Below, in pieces: positions 6,358 through 14,766 of a stretch of 42,433 bases of DNA. The stretch is taken from NCBI GenBank assembly GCA_018378775.1, contig JAGZWV010000012.1, positions 1 through 42,433 on the forward strand. Reading direction: 5' to 3'. A program made the position numbers and the translations under genes. The stretch comes from Collinsella sp. (lineage in GTDB: Bacteria > Actinomycetota > Coriobacteriia > Coriobacteriales > Coriobacteriaceae). How positions within the stretch are numbered: the stretch's first letter is position 1; every line of letters starts with the position of its first letter. The notes beneath the pieces are model-generated. The model saw only the letters and a list, made by a program, of their open reading frames with translations. It did no database searches and was not told where the DNA came from.

Positions 6358-9108
6358 ATGTCTGACAAGCGCCGCACTTTTGCCGTTATCGACGGCAACT
6401 CGCTCATGCACCGCGCCTTCCACGCCGTGCCGCCGACCATGAACGCGCCGGACGGTCGCCCCACCAACGCGATCTTTGGCTTTCTGAACATGTTTCTTAA
6501 GATGATCGATGCCTTTAACCCCGACGGTGTGGTCGTGGCGTTTGACAAGGGCAAACCGCGCGTGCGCATGGAGATGCTGCCGCAGTATAAGGCGCAACGC
6601 CCGCCCATGGACCCCGATCTGCATGCGCAGTTCCCTATGATTAAGGAGCTGCTCACCGCGCTCAACGTGCCGATTCTGCAGTCCGAGGGCTGGGAAGGCG
6701 ACGATATCCTGGGAACCATGGCGCGCCTGGGTGAAGAGGCCGGCTGCGACATGCTACTGGTGACCGGCGACCGCGACATGTATCAACTCGTGACCGAGCA
6801 CGTCAACGTTGTCTCGACCCGCAAAGGCCTGTCCGACGTGGCGATCATGACGCCCGAGAGCGTGGACGACCTGTATCACGGCATTACGCCGGCGCTCGTG
6901 CCCGATTTTTACGGTCTAAAGGGCGATACGTCGGACAACATTCCCGGCGTACCGGGCATCGGCCCCAAAAAGGCGAGTGCGCTCATTGCGCAGTACGGTA
7001 GCTTGGACGAAGTCATCGCGCATGCCGACGAGGTCAAGGGCAAGATGGGCGAGAACCTGCGTGCACACATCGACGACGCGCTGCTGAGCCGCAAGGTTGC
7101 GACAATTCGCACCGATGCGCCCGTCGAGCTCGACTTTGAGGCGACGTCCTTCCCGGCGTTTTCTGCCGATGAAGTGTCCGCGGCGCTGGGCACGCTTGGT
7201 ATCACCGCCATGCAGAACCGTTTCTTGGCGCTGATCGGCGGCGAGGGCGGGGTCGCGCCCGCTGCCAGCGCGTTCGAGATGCCAGCGGTTGTGCGTGCCG
7301 CTGCCGGTGATGCCGAGGCGCTTGCTGCCGCGGCTACCGAGGTTGGTCGCGCCATCGAGGCGGGCGAGTGGATTGCCGCCGTGGTTGACGATGACAAGGA
7401 GGAGGGTGCGCTCTTTGGCCTGACGCGTACGCTGTGGTTGGCGACGTCCAAGGGGCTCTTTGCGCTCGAGGAAGCCGATGGCGGCACGCCTACCGCTGTC
7501 GATGGCTTCACTTTTGCCCACGGCGTGATTGCTGGCGTGCTCGCGCGTCTGTTTATGCAGGGCCGCGTGGCGAGCCCGGACATGAAGGCGCTGCTGCACG
7601 AGCTTTCGCCCATCGATTCTTCTGAGCCCGAGCTCATGGATCCGCTCGCTGCCGATTCCACGCGTATCTTCGATACCGTGGTCGCTGCCTATCTGCTGGA
7701 TTCCGATCGCTCCGAGTTCGATGAGGCATATCTTGCCGATACCTATCTGCAGATGGCGCTGCCTGCGGCGCGCGGTGCAGAGGGTGCCGGTGAGGACGCT
7801 CCGGCGCCCGCCGCTCGCACGGCGGCCTTGACGCTGGCGCTGGTCGCACCGCTGCGCGACCGCATGGCCCGCGAGAACGCCGCCAACGTGTTCGATGGCA
7901 TCGAGATGCCGCTTGTGCCGGTGCTTGCCAAGATGGAGCGCGCTGGCATGCTCGTGGATCCCGATCGGCTGCGCAGCCTGTCCGAGGGCCTGGCGACCCA
8001 GATTGCCGAGGTCGAGCGCAGCATTCGCGACCTGGCAGGTGATGAGACGTTTAACATCGGCAGTCCCATGCAACTGTCGCACGTGCTGTTTGACGTTATG
8101 GGGCTTCCGACCAAGGGTCTCAAAAAGACCAAGCGCGGCTACTATTCGACCAACGCCAAGGTGTTGAGCGACCTTGCCCGTGACCACGAAATCGTGCGTC
8201 TGATCTTGGACTGGCGTGAGAAGTCCAAGATCAAGTCCACCTATCTGGACACGCTGGGTCCACTGCGTCGAGGCGACGGCCGCGTGCACACCACGTACAA
8301 CCAGACCATCACGGCAACGGGTCGCCTGTCCTCGAGCGACCCGAACCTGCAGAACATCCCGACGCGCTCGGAGCTGGGTCGTACCGTCAAGACGGCGTTT
8401 TCGGCAGGCGAGGGAAGCGTCTTTTTGGCGGTGGACTACTCGCAGATCGAGCTGCGCCTGCTCGCGCATCTTTCGGGTGACGAGCACCTGGTGCGCGCCT
8501 TCAACGAGGGCGAGGACTTCCATGCCGAGACGGCCGCGCGCGTATTTGGCGTGCCGGTGTCCGAGGTGACACCCGACCTGCGCAGTCGCGCCAAGGCCGT
8601 GAACTTTGGCATCGTGTATGGTCAGCAGGCCTACGGCCTGTCGCAGTCGCTGCATATCTCGATGGCCGAGGCGCGCGACATGATTGATCGCTACTACGAG
8701 GCCTACCCGGGTGTGCGCACGTTCCTCGACAACGTGGTGGCGCGTGCCAAGCAGACGGGCTATGCCGAGACCATGTATGGCCGCAGACGCCATATTCCCG
8801 AGCTCAAGGCCAAAAACCCACAGCTCCGCGGCTTTGGTGAGCGCACGGCCATGAACCACCCCATGCAGGGCACCGCCGCCGACATCATCAAGATCGCCAT
8901 GGCCCGCGTAAGCCGCCGCCTGGAAGAAGAGGGTTTTGCCGCCCACATGATCTTGCAGGTACACGACGAACTGGACTTTGAGTGCCCCGTCAACGAAGTC
9001 GAGCGCCTAACCACCATGGTCCGCGACGTCATGGAGCACGTAGTAGACCTCCGCGTCCCCCTAATCGCCGAAGCCAGCACCGGCATAACCTGGGCCGACG
9101 CCAAATAA
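6358..9108 (+). CDS. polA: DNA polymerase I
   Basis: PolA fills gaps and processes Okazaki fragments. The protein is 916 residues from ATG 6358 (MSDKRRTF). The N-terminal 5'-nuclease domain (about 1-300) has IDGNSLMHRAF, GDRDMYQL, GDTSDNIPGVPGIGPKKA. The middle 3'-5' exonuclease-like domain lacks the DxE motif, so proofreading is probably absent, as in several Gram-positive PolA. The polymerase domain has motif A VDYSQIELR (Asp near 693), motif B RAKAVNFGIVYGQQAYG and motif C QVHDELDFE. From about 8840 to the stop, third positions shift towards C and A (cta, gta, ata codons), unlike the rest of the gene. Confidence 0.97.
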   Translation: MSDKRRTFAVIDGNSLMHRAFHAVPPTMNAPDGRPTNAIFGFLNMFLKMIDAFNPDGVVVAFDKGKPRVRMEMLPQYKAQRPPMDPDLHAQFPMIKELLTALNVPILQSEGWEGDDILGTMARLGEEAGCDMLLVTGDRDMYQLVTEHVNVVSTRKGLSDVAIMTPESVDDLYHGITPALVPDFYGLKGDTSDNIPGVPGIGPKKASALIAQYGSLDEVIAHADEVKGKMGENLRAHIDDALLSRKVATIRTDAPVELDFEATSFPAFSADEVSAALGTLGITAMQNRFLALIGGEGGVAPAASAFEMPAVVRAAAGDAEALAAAATEVGRAIEAGEWIAAVVDDDKEEGALFGLTRTLWLATSKGLFALEEADGGTPTAVDGFTFAHGVIAGVLARLFMQGRVASPDMKALLHELSPIDSSEPELMDPLAADSTRIFDTVVAAYLLDSDRSEFDEAYLADTYLQMALPAARGAEGAGEDAPAPAARTAALTLALVAPLRDRMARENAANVFDGIEMPLVPVLAKMERAGMLVDPDRLRSLSEGLATQIAEVERSIRDLAGDETFNIGSPMQLSHVLFDVMGLPTKGLKKTKRGYYSTNAKVLSDLARDHEIVRLILDWREKSKIKSTYLDTLGPLRRGDGRVHTTYNQTITATGRLSSSDPNLQNIPTRSELGRTVKTAFSAGEGSVFLAVDYSQIELRLLAHLSGDEHLVRAFNEGEDFHAETAARVFGVPVSEVTPDLRSRAKAVNFGIVYGQQAYGLSQSLHISMAEARDMIDRYYEAYPGVRTFLDNVVARAKQTGYAETMYGRRRHIPELKAKNPQLRGFGERTAMNHPMQGTAADIIKIAMARVSRRLEEEGFAAHMILQVHDELDFECPVNEVERLTTMVRDVMEHVVDLRVPLIAEASTGITWADAK

Positions 9109-9142
9109 AGACCCTCCATCAACCCCAAAGTGACCAAGAGCA

Positions 9143-9176
9143 GAAGGGGGCTCCTTGCCAACAAGGAGCCCCCTTC
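9143..9176. terminator. Hairpin between convergent polA and the Cof-type hydrolase
   Basis: GAAGGGGGCTCCTTG (9143-9157) pairs perfectly with CAAGGAGCCCCCTTC (9162-9176) across a 4-nt loop. It can act on both strands between the convergent genes. T-tracts are weak. Confidence 0.75.
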
Positions 9177-9264
9177 ATTCCAAAAAATCAGCCAAGTATC
9201 TAGGCGCCAAGACGCCATCCAGGCGGCAAGCAAGTCACCGCAGGACCTGGCCGGGCGAGCAACG

Positions 9265-10092
9265 TTAACGAGCCGCCAAGATGGCGTCGATGAGCGTCAG
9301 TACGCCCCCGTCGTTGTTGCTCGGAATGCGCCACTTGGCGTGCGCGTTCATGTGCTCCTCGGCATTGTCCACGATAAAGCTATGCCCGACGCGCTCCAGC
9401 ATGGGGATGTCGTTGTAGGTATCGCCCACGGCGGCAGCATCGGCAATATCGATGCCCAGGTGCTCGCACAGGTGCGCGACGCCGGCGCCCTTGTCGACGC
9501 CCAGGTTCATAAAGTCGATCCACTCGCGCCCAGCGTTGGTGACGTAGAGCTGATCCGAGAACGCGGGGCTATAGGTCTCGCGGAATGCGGGCTCGGCATC
9601 GTAGGCAGGGAAAAAGACCGAAATCTTGTTGGACTCGAAATCGATGCCCTCAAAGCTATCGACGTAGTTGATCGTGTTGTAGTACACGCTGATCTCGTCG
9701 TGGTACTGATGGTCGCGGGCGAGCACATAGAACTCGTCGTAGCAGCACAGGACGGGAACGGCGCGCGGGTCCTCCGAGGCACGAGCAAGCACCTGCTGAT
9801 ACAGCGCCACATCGATGTTGCTCTTATAGATATAGCTGCCGCGGTAGATGACGCAGGCTCCGTTGTCAGGACAAAAAGCAAGGCGGTTCTTAATGCTCTC
9901 GAACATTTCCTCGAGTTTGGGGGCAGGGCGTCCGCTGGCGGGGCAGAATACAATGCCGGCGTCGGCGAGCTTGTCCAGGCGCTCATCAAGACCCTGCGGC
10001 AACACGCGCTCGTCGGTGAGCAGCGTCTTGTCCATGTCGACGGCGAGAATCTTAATGTTTCCGATATTGGTGTCCGATTCGTAAGTTTGCAT
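9265..10092 (-). CDS. Cof-type HAD-IIB family phosphatase
   Basis: The 275-residue protein has the HAD nucleophile motif LAVDMDKTLLTDE (residues about 15-27), motif II FCPASGRP, and the late motif AVGDTYNDIPMLERVGHSFIVDNA, the classic IIB (Cof) ending. These enzymes dephosphorylate sugar phosphates, pyridoxal phosphate or flavin-pathway intermediates; the substrate cannot be told from sequence. It starts at ATG 10092 with AAAGG upstream and stands alone, divergent from the argG leader region. Confidence 0.9.
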   Translation of the reverse strand: MQTYESDTNIGNIKILAVDMDKTLLTDERVLPQGLDERLDKLADAGIVFCPASGRPAPKLEEMFESIKNRLAFCPDNGACVIYRGSYIYKSNIDVALYQQVLARASEDPRAVPVLCCYDEFYVLARDHQYHDEISVYYNTINYVDSFEGIDFESNKISVFFPAYDAEPAFRETYSPAFSDQLYVTNAGREWIDFMNLGVDKGAGVAHLCEHLGIDIADAAAVGDTYNDIPMLERVGHSFIVDNAEEHMNAHAKWRIPSNNDGGVLTLIDAILAAR

Positions 10093-10235
10093 AAAAGCGC
10101 GCCTTTCGTTTCGAAATTGTTTCAGACGTTATAACCATCAACCAGTAACCGAGCGTATTGTCGCAGGAATGGTGCGTATTTGCACTGCAATTCACAAACT
10201 AATGAAAAAACTTTTCAGAAATTTGAATTTGTCGC

Positions 10236-10263
10236 TTGTACAGCAGGCACTTTAGCGTAATAT
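10236..10263 (+). promoter_or_regulatory. Candidate promoter of the argG leader
   Basis: TTGTAC (10236-10241) and TAATAT (10258-10263) are separated by 16 bp. Transcription would start near 10270, leaving a leader of about 375 nt before argG. Confidence 0.5.
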
Positions 10264-10366
10264 AGCGACCATCGAAAACGGAGACGGCAAAAGAGCCGCT
10301 TGCCGAGGAAAAGGTACCGTTTACGATATTAGAATTGCGCCCGGCGATAGGTGAAAGGAGAGGCAG

Positions 10367-10441
10367 ATGCAGTTCGTAAAGATCATCACTACTGCAGACA
10401 ATGCCATCCGACGCCAGCGCGCAATTTCCCGACGACGATAA
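10367..10441 (+). CDS. Arginine-rich leader peptide of argG (24 aa)
   Basis: A short frame starts at ATG 10367, 6 nt after a strong AAAGGAG ribosome-binding site. It ends at TAA 10439-10441. Six of the last ten residues are arginine (RRQRAISRRR), with three consecutive CGA codons just before the stop. It lies about 200 bp upstream of argG, which encodes arginine synthesis. This is the classic layout of a ribosome-mediated attenuator, in which scarcity of charged Arg-tRNA stalls the ribosome on these codons. Hairpins follow at 10449-10482 and 10506-10551. Function is inferred from position and composition. Confidence 0.75.
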   Translation: MQFVKIITTADNAIRRQRAISRRR

Positions 10442-10448
10442 CAATCGT

Positions 10449-10551
10449 CTCTGTCCGTATGGGGCCAAATGCCCCAACAGAGTCATTTTGAGGTCGTTGG
10501 GTTTTAGCACGACATAGACGCATGTTTCTAGGGCATGTTGTGCTGCTTTTT
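10449..10551 (+). promoter_or_regulatory. Candidate attenuator structures upstream of argG
   Basis: CTCTGT (10449-10454) and TGGGGC (10460-10465) pair with GCCCCA (10471-10476) and ACAGAG (10477-10482), forming one hairpin. AGCACGACA (10506-10514) pairs with TGTTGTGCT (10536-10544, one G-T pair) and is followed by CTTTTTGC, resembling an intrinsic terminator. GTCGT (10494-10498) can pair either with ACGAC in that terminator arm (10509-10513) or with CGACGAC in the Arg codons (10430-10436). This gives the alternative pairings an attenuator needs. Confidence 0.5.
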
Positions 10552-10645
10552 GCTATTTAACCTGATATTGTACGGTTTTTGACCTTGAAATGACTTGCAC
10601 CTGACCGATGTTCTCATTAGCTACCAAGGGCGAAAGGAAACAGCC

Positions 10646-11872
10646 ATGAGCAAGGAAAAAGTCGTTCTCGCATATTCCGGTGGTCTTGATACATCTGTAT
10701 GTGTCAAGTGGCTCCAGGACGAGAAGAATCTCGATGTCGTTTGTGTCTGCGGCAATGTGGGCCAGGAGGAGACCGGCCTGGACGCCAAGAAGCAGAAGGC
10801 CCTCGACCTGGGCGTTCTGGATTGCCAGGTGCTCGATCTGCGCGACGAGTTCTCCGATGAGTTCCTGACCAAGGCCATCGCCGCAAACTCCATGTACGAG
10901 AATAAGTACCCGCTGCTCTCCGCCCTGTCTCGCCCGCTTCTCGCCAAGAAGCTCGTCGAGGTCGCTCACGAGTTTGGCGCGACCTACGTCGCCCACGGCT
11001 GCACCGGCAAGGGTAACGACCAGGTTCGTTTTGAGGCTGCCGTCAAGGCCCTCGACCCCGAGCTTAAGGTTATCGCGCCGGTTCGCGAGTGGGACCTGAA
11101 GTGTCGTCCCGACGAGGTCGCCTATGCTCACGCCCACAACGTGCCGGTTCCCGAGGGTGCCAACGACAACCCCTATTCCATCGATGATAACCTGTGGGGT
11201 CGTGCCATCGAGTGCGGTCACCTGGAGGATCCCTGGAACGAGCCGCTCGACGACGCCTGGGTTATGACCAAGAACCCCGAGGACACGCCCGACACCCCGA
11301 CGTATACCGAGATTGAGTTTGAGGCCGGCAAGCCCGTCGCCGTCGACGGCAAGAAGATGAAGCTCTCCGAGATCATCATCGCACTCAACAAGATCTCGGG
11401 CGACAACGGCTTTGGCCGTCTCGACCTGGTCGAGGACCGTCTGGTGGGCCTTAAGAGCCGCGAGTGCTATGAGGTTCCCGGCGCCCTGACGCTCATCACC
11501 GCCCACAAGGCGCTCGAGGACATCTGCGTCGAGGGTGACCTGCTCAAGACCAAGATCAAGCTCGAGCAGGATTGGGCCACCGCCGTGTACAACGGCCAGT
11601 GGTACAGCCCGCTCAAGAACGCACTTGACGCGTTTATGGCCGATACCCAGAAGTTCGTCACCGGCACCGTCCGTCTGAAGTTCTTTAAGGGCAACTGCCA
11701 TGTCGTCGGCCGCAAGAGCCCCTTCAGCCTCTACGACTACGGTCTGGCTACCTACGACCGCGACACCACGTTTGACGAGAAGGCCAGCGCCGGCTTTATC
11801 GAGATCGATACGCTGTCGCTCAAGACGTGGGCTAAGGTCCAGGGGCCCAGCTCTGCTGCCGCCCAGGCCTAG
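10646..11872 (+). CDS. argG: Argininosuccinate synthase
   Basis: ArgG joins citrulline and aspartate with ATP to argininosuccinate. The 408-residue protein has the PP-loop AYSGGLDTSVCVKWL at the N-terminus, the YVAHGCTGKGNDQVRFE block and the NPYSIDDNLWGRAIECG block, all characteristic. The start at ATG 10646 (MSKEKVV) has GAAAGGAAA upstream. argH follows on the same strand after about 520 bp with a terminator between, so the two are neighbours rather than a tight operon. No other arg biosynthesis genes are in the window, so citrulline may come from another route. Confidence 0.98.
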   Translation: MSKEKVVLAYSGGLDTSVCVKWLQDEKNLDVVCVCGNVGQEETGLDAKKQKALDLGVLDCQVLDLRDEFSDEFLTKAIAANSMYENKYPLLSALSRPLLAKKLVEVAHEFGATYVAHGCTGKGNDQVRFEAAVKALDPELKVIAPVREWDLKCRPDEVAYAHAHNVPVPEGANDNPYSIDDNLWGRAIECGHLEDPWNEPLDDAWVMTKNPEDTPDTPTYTEIEFEAGKPVAVDGKKMKLSEIIIALNKISGDNGFGRLDLVEDRLVGLKSRECYEVPGALTLITAHKALEDICVEGDLLKTKIKLEQDWATAVYNGQWYSPLKNALDAFMADTQKFVTGTVRLKFFKGNCHVVGRKSPFSLYDYGLATYDRDTTFDEKASAGFIEIDTLSLKTWAKVQGPSSAAAQA

Positions 11873-12025
11873 CGCCTCCTTCCCTTGGTATCCGCGCGGC
11901 CCATCCGCGTGATACATAACGGGCGCATGGGGTCCCTACCTTTCGTTATGCTTGCTGACACTTCTTAACATCGGTGGCCCCTACGTTCCGCCCGCATATA
12001 TGATGCCGCGACTGCGGCTGAGTCC

Positions 12026-12061
12026 GAGCCCCGCCGGGGTTGTCCGGCGGGGCTCCTTCTA
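12026..12061 (+). terminator. Intrinsic terminator after argG
   Basis: GAGCCCCGCCGG (12026-12037) pairs perfectly with CCGGCGGGGCTC (12044-12055), followed by CTTCTATC. The T-content is modest but the stem is strong. Confidence 0.75.
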
Positions 12062-12105
12062 TCAATTTGGCGGCTCTGCGCCTATATATATGAGGAGTAT
12101 CCATT

Positions 12106-12276
12106 ATGTTCAATGCTGTCGTGCATGCTTTGCTTGCCCTCGCGCCCGAGTTCGATGCTGCAAAGGTCGAGGAGGTCCCTATGAGCCTGAAGGCCTGGGT
12201 CGATGGTTCGCAGGGCAGTATTCGGAGGGAGACGTTGGGCGCCAAGTGCATGGTGCGTCACTTCTTTGCAAATTAG
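12106..12276 (+). CDS. Possible small protein between argG and argH (56 aa)
   Basis: A frame starts at ATG 12106 after GAGGAG and ends at TAG 12274-12276. The product begins MFNAVVHALLALAPEFDAAK, contains EEVPMSLKAWVDG, and ends with MVRHFFAN. Codon use is similar to neighbouring genes. I do not recognise it. It lies after the argG terminator and before argH. It could be a real small protein, a translated leader for argH, or chance. Confidence 0.4.
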   Translation: MFNAVVHALLALAPEFDAAKVEEVPMSLKAWVDGSQGSIRRETLGAKCMVRHFFAN

Positions 12277-12394
12277 CTATATGCCCTCGCGCACGGCAGG
12301 GAGTGTGTAAAACTAGCGGTTGATAAATCGCTTTAGCGACAGGGCGCATTGCTTTGGGCGCTTGTTTTGGTATTTGGAGAAAGGAGACGGTTCC

Positions 12395-13825
12395 ATGGCT
12401 CTTTGGGGCGGTCGTTTTGAGGCGGGCGTGGCCGAGGTCACGCAGGAGTTTGGCGCGTCGCTGCCGGTCGACAAGCATCTCTATAAGCAGGATATCGCTG
12501 GCTCTAAGGCGCATGCCAAGATGCTGGCCGCCCAAGGCATCATCAGTGCCGAGGACGAGCAGGCGATTGCCGAGGGCCTGACCGGAATCGAACAGGATAT
12601 CGATGCCGGCAACTTCACCTTCGATATCAACGATGAGGACATTCATATGTCCGTCGAGAGCGAGTTGACGCGCCGCATCGGCGAGGCCGGTAAGCGCTTG
12701 CATACCGGGCGTTCGCGCAACGACCAGGTGGCGACTGATACGCGTCTGGGCGTCAAGGCGCTGGCCAAGGAGCTCATGGAGGCCAATCTTGAGCTGCGCC
12801 ATGTGCTGGTGGATGCGGCCAAGAAGTACGACAAGGTGATTCTGCCGGGCTACACGCACATGCAGCATGCTCAGCCCGTGCTGCTGTCGCATCATCTGCT
12901 GGCGTATTCCTGGATGTTCGCGCGCGACTTTACACGCTTGAAGGCCGCCTTTGATGCCGCCGACAACTGCCCGCTGGGCGCTGCCGCGCTTGCCGGTACG
13001 AGCTATCCGCTCGATCGTCAGATGACGGCTGCCGAACTTGGCTTTGCGGGTGTGATTCCCAACTCGCTCGATGCGGTTTCCGACCGTGATTTCCTGCTCG
13101 ATCTGCATTATGCCGGCTCCGTCATGGCCATGCACCTGTCGCGTCTTTCCGAGGAGATCGTGCTGTGGTCGAGCTCCGAATTTGGCTTTATCACGCTCTC
13201 AGACTCCTACTCCACCGGCTCGTCTATCATGCCGCAGAAGAAGAACCCCGACTTTGCCGAGCTTATCCGCGGCAAGAGTGGCCGAGTCTATGGCAACCTG
13301 GTGCAGCTACTCGTGACCATGAAGGGCCTGCCCCTTGCTTATAACAAGGATTTGCAGGAGGACAAGGAGGGCGCTCTTGATACCGCTCACACGCTCATGC
13401 AGTGCCTGTCCGTTATGGCCGGAATGATTTCGACCTGGACCGTCAACGAGGATGCCATGGCGCGCGAGTGTGGCGTGGGACACCTTGCCGCTACCGATGT
13501 TGCCGATTACCTGGCTAAGCGTGGCCTGCCGTTCCGCGAGGCACACGCCGTGGTGGGCCATCTGGTCCTGATGTGCGAGAAGCGCGGCTGCAATCTTGAG
13601 GACCTGCCGTTTGAGGTGTTCCAGGAGGCAAGCCCGCTCTTTGAGCGCGACATTACCGAGGCGCTCGACATCCCGTCGATTGTCGCCGCGCGCACGACCG
13701 AGGGCGGTACCGCCCCTGCCGCCGTTGCCGTGCAGCTGCAGCGTGCCGAGGCGCAGCTCGTGGCCGATGAGGGCGTGTTTGGATCGCTGACCAAGGTCGT
13801 CGAGATGGGTCACGGGGCAAAGTAA
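12395..13825 (+). CDS. argH: Argininosuccinate lyase
   Basis: ArgH splits argininosuccinate into arginine and fumarate, finishing the step begun by ArgG. The 476-residue protein begins MALWGGRFEAG and shows HTGRSRNDQVATD, the GYTHMQHAQPV block and the superfamily signature GSSIMPQKKNPD. The start at ATG 12395 follows GAAAGGAGACGG; earlier in-frame starts lack family similarity. A strong terminator lies at 13877. Confidence 0.98.
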   Translation: MALWGGRFEAGVAEVTQEFGASLPVDKHLYKQDIAGSKAHAKMLAAQGIISAEDEQAIAEGLTGIEQDIDAGNFTFDINDEDIHMSVESELTRRIGEAGKRLHTGRSRNDQVATDTRLGVKALAKELMEANLELRHVLVDAAKKYDKVILPGYTHMQHAQPVLLSHHLLAYSWMFARDFTRLKAAFDAADNCPLGAAALAGTSYPLDRQMTAAELGFAGVIPNSLDAVSDRDFLLDLHYAGSVMAMHLSRLSEEIVLWSSSEFGFITLSDSYSTGSSIMPQKKNPDFAELIRGKSGRVYGNLVQLLVTMKGLPLAYNKDLQEDKEGALDTAHTLMQCLSVMAGMISTWTVNEDAMARECGVGHLAATDVADYLAKRGLPFREAHAVVGHLVLMCEKRGCNLEDLPFEVFQEASPLFERDITEALDIPSIVAARTTEGGTAPAAVAVQLQRAEAQLVADEGVFGSLTKVVEMGHGAK

Positions 13826-13876
13826 GGGTTTGGCTGAAGCGGTTTTGGCCATTTATTGATAAATCGTTTTCACTTT

Positions 13877-13911
13877 ACGGGCGCCTGCTGATGTGGGCGC
13901 CCGTATTTTGT
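13877..13911 (+). terminator. Intrinsic terminator after argH
   Basis: ACGGGCGCC (13877-13885) pairs with GGCGCCCGT (13896-13904), followed by ATTTTGTT. Confidence 0.85.
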
Positions 13912-13980
13912 TGCTATGGGGGAGGGGCTTGTCGAGAACTTCTGTAGGACCTTTGGGCAGGTTGTGAAGGGGTTACGTTC

Positions 13981-14032
13981 GCAGGCGGCAACCGACCGCC
14001 TGCTCTGTTCGATGCGGTTGATGGGCGGTCGG
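13981..14032 (+). other. Segment with two mutually exclusive perfect stems
   Basis: GCAGGCGG (13981-13988) pairs with CCGCCTGC (13996-14003). Alternatively CCGACCGCC (13992-14000) pairs with GGCGGTCGG (14024-14032). Both stems are perfect and share bases, so only one can form. It lies in the 384-bp gap between argH and ndk, upstream of the likely ndk promoter. No frame or known RNA family is recognised. Confidence 0.35.
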
Positions 14033-14075
14033 ATGGTACTCTAATCGGGCTTCGAAACAGAAGTGACACATATGG

Positions 14076-14107
14076 AGCGTTTTAATAAATTGCAGCGTTT
14101 CAATAAA
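14076..14107 (+). promoter_or_regulatory. Tandem direct repeats upstream of ndk
   Basis: AGCGTTTTAATAAA (14076-14089) and AGCGTTTCAATAAA (14094-14107) are 13/14 identical, with an 18-bp period. They lie just upstream of a possible promoter (TTTAAC 14118-14123, TACGAT 14141-14146) for ndk. They could bind a dimeric regulator. Confidence 0.4.
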
Positions 14108-14209
14108 CAGCTTTTTGTTTAACTGCAGCTAAAACTCTGTTACGATGCAGTCCAGGCGGGTGCCGGAATGGGACTTGGGCACGCGCGAACCTACTTGAAA
14201 GGCTACCTT

Positions 14210-14614
14210 ATGGCTATCGAGAAGACTTTCATCATGATTAAGCCCGACGCCGTGCGCGACCGCAAGATCGGCGAGATCGTTGCTCGCATTGAGCGCAGCG
14301 GCCTTGTCATCGAGCGCATGGAGATGACCACGCTCGAGCGCGCTACCGTCGAGGAGCACTACGCCCATCTGGCCGACAAGCCCTTCTTTGGCGGTCTCTG
14401 CGACTTTATGACGAGCGGTCCGGTCGTCAAGATGGTCGTTTCCGGTCTCTCCGCTGTCTCCAAGATGCGCACCCTTATGGGCGCTACTAACCCGCTTGAT
14501 GCTGCGCCCGGCACCATTCGCGGCGACTTTGCTGTCGATGTCAACGCCAACGTGATTCACGGCTCCGACTGCCTGGAGAACGCCGAGATCGAGATCAAGC
14601 GCTTTTTTGGCTAA
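14210..14614 (+). CDS. ndk: Nucleoside-diphosphate kinase
   Basis: Ndk transfers the gamma-phosphate between nucleoside triphosphates and diphosphates through a phosphohistidine. The 134-residue protein has FIMIKPDAVRDRKIG at the start, the TNPLDAAPGTIRGDF block, and the active-site His in NVIHGSDCLENAEIEI, where Cys stands in place of the usual second Ser of HGSDS. Start ATG 14210 follows GAAAGG. The gene has its own promoter region and terminator. Confidence 0.97.
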   Translation: MAIEKTFIMIKPDAVRDRKIGEIVARIERSGLVIERMEMTTLERATVEEHYAHLADKPFFGGLCDFMTSGPVVKMVVSGLSAVSKMRTLMGATNPLDAAPGTIRGDFAVDVNANVIHGSDCLENAEIEIKRFFG

Positions 14615-14652
14615 ACCAGCTTTGACTCCTTAAAGCTGTTAGCGTGTGGCTT

Positions 14653-14687
14653 GGGCGCTGCGGAATTCCATCCGCGGCGCCCTTTTT
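14653..14687 (+). terminator. Intrinsic terminator after ndk
   Basis: GGGCGCTGCGGA (14653-14664) pairs with TCCGCGGCGCCC (14671-14682) with one T-G pair, then TTTTTA. Confidence 0.88.
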
Positions 14688-14703
14688 ATTCCAAAATCTA
14701 TGA

Positions 14704-14739
14704 AGGGGCCCGCTCGGACTTGAGTTCCGAGCGGGCCCC
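14704..14739 (-). terminator. Intrinsic terminator of rpiB
   Basis: GGGGCCCGCTCGGA (14704-14717) pairs perfectly with TCCGAGCGGGCCCC (14726-14739). Read on the minus strand it is followed by TTCATAGATTTT, fitting the end of rpiB. Confidence 0.75.
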
Positions 14740-14766
14740 TGCTGTTAGCTTGTGGCACTGAGTAGT

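Noticed and set aside
10553..11917. 454-residue minus-strand open frame over argG
   Set aside because: Antisense shadow of argG, with typical Gly/Val/Leu/Asp/Glu-biased composition.
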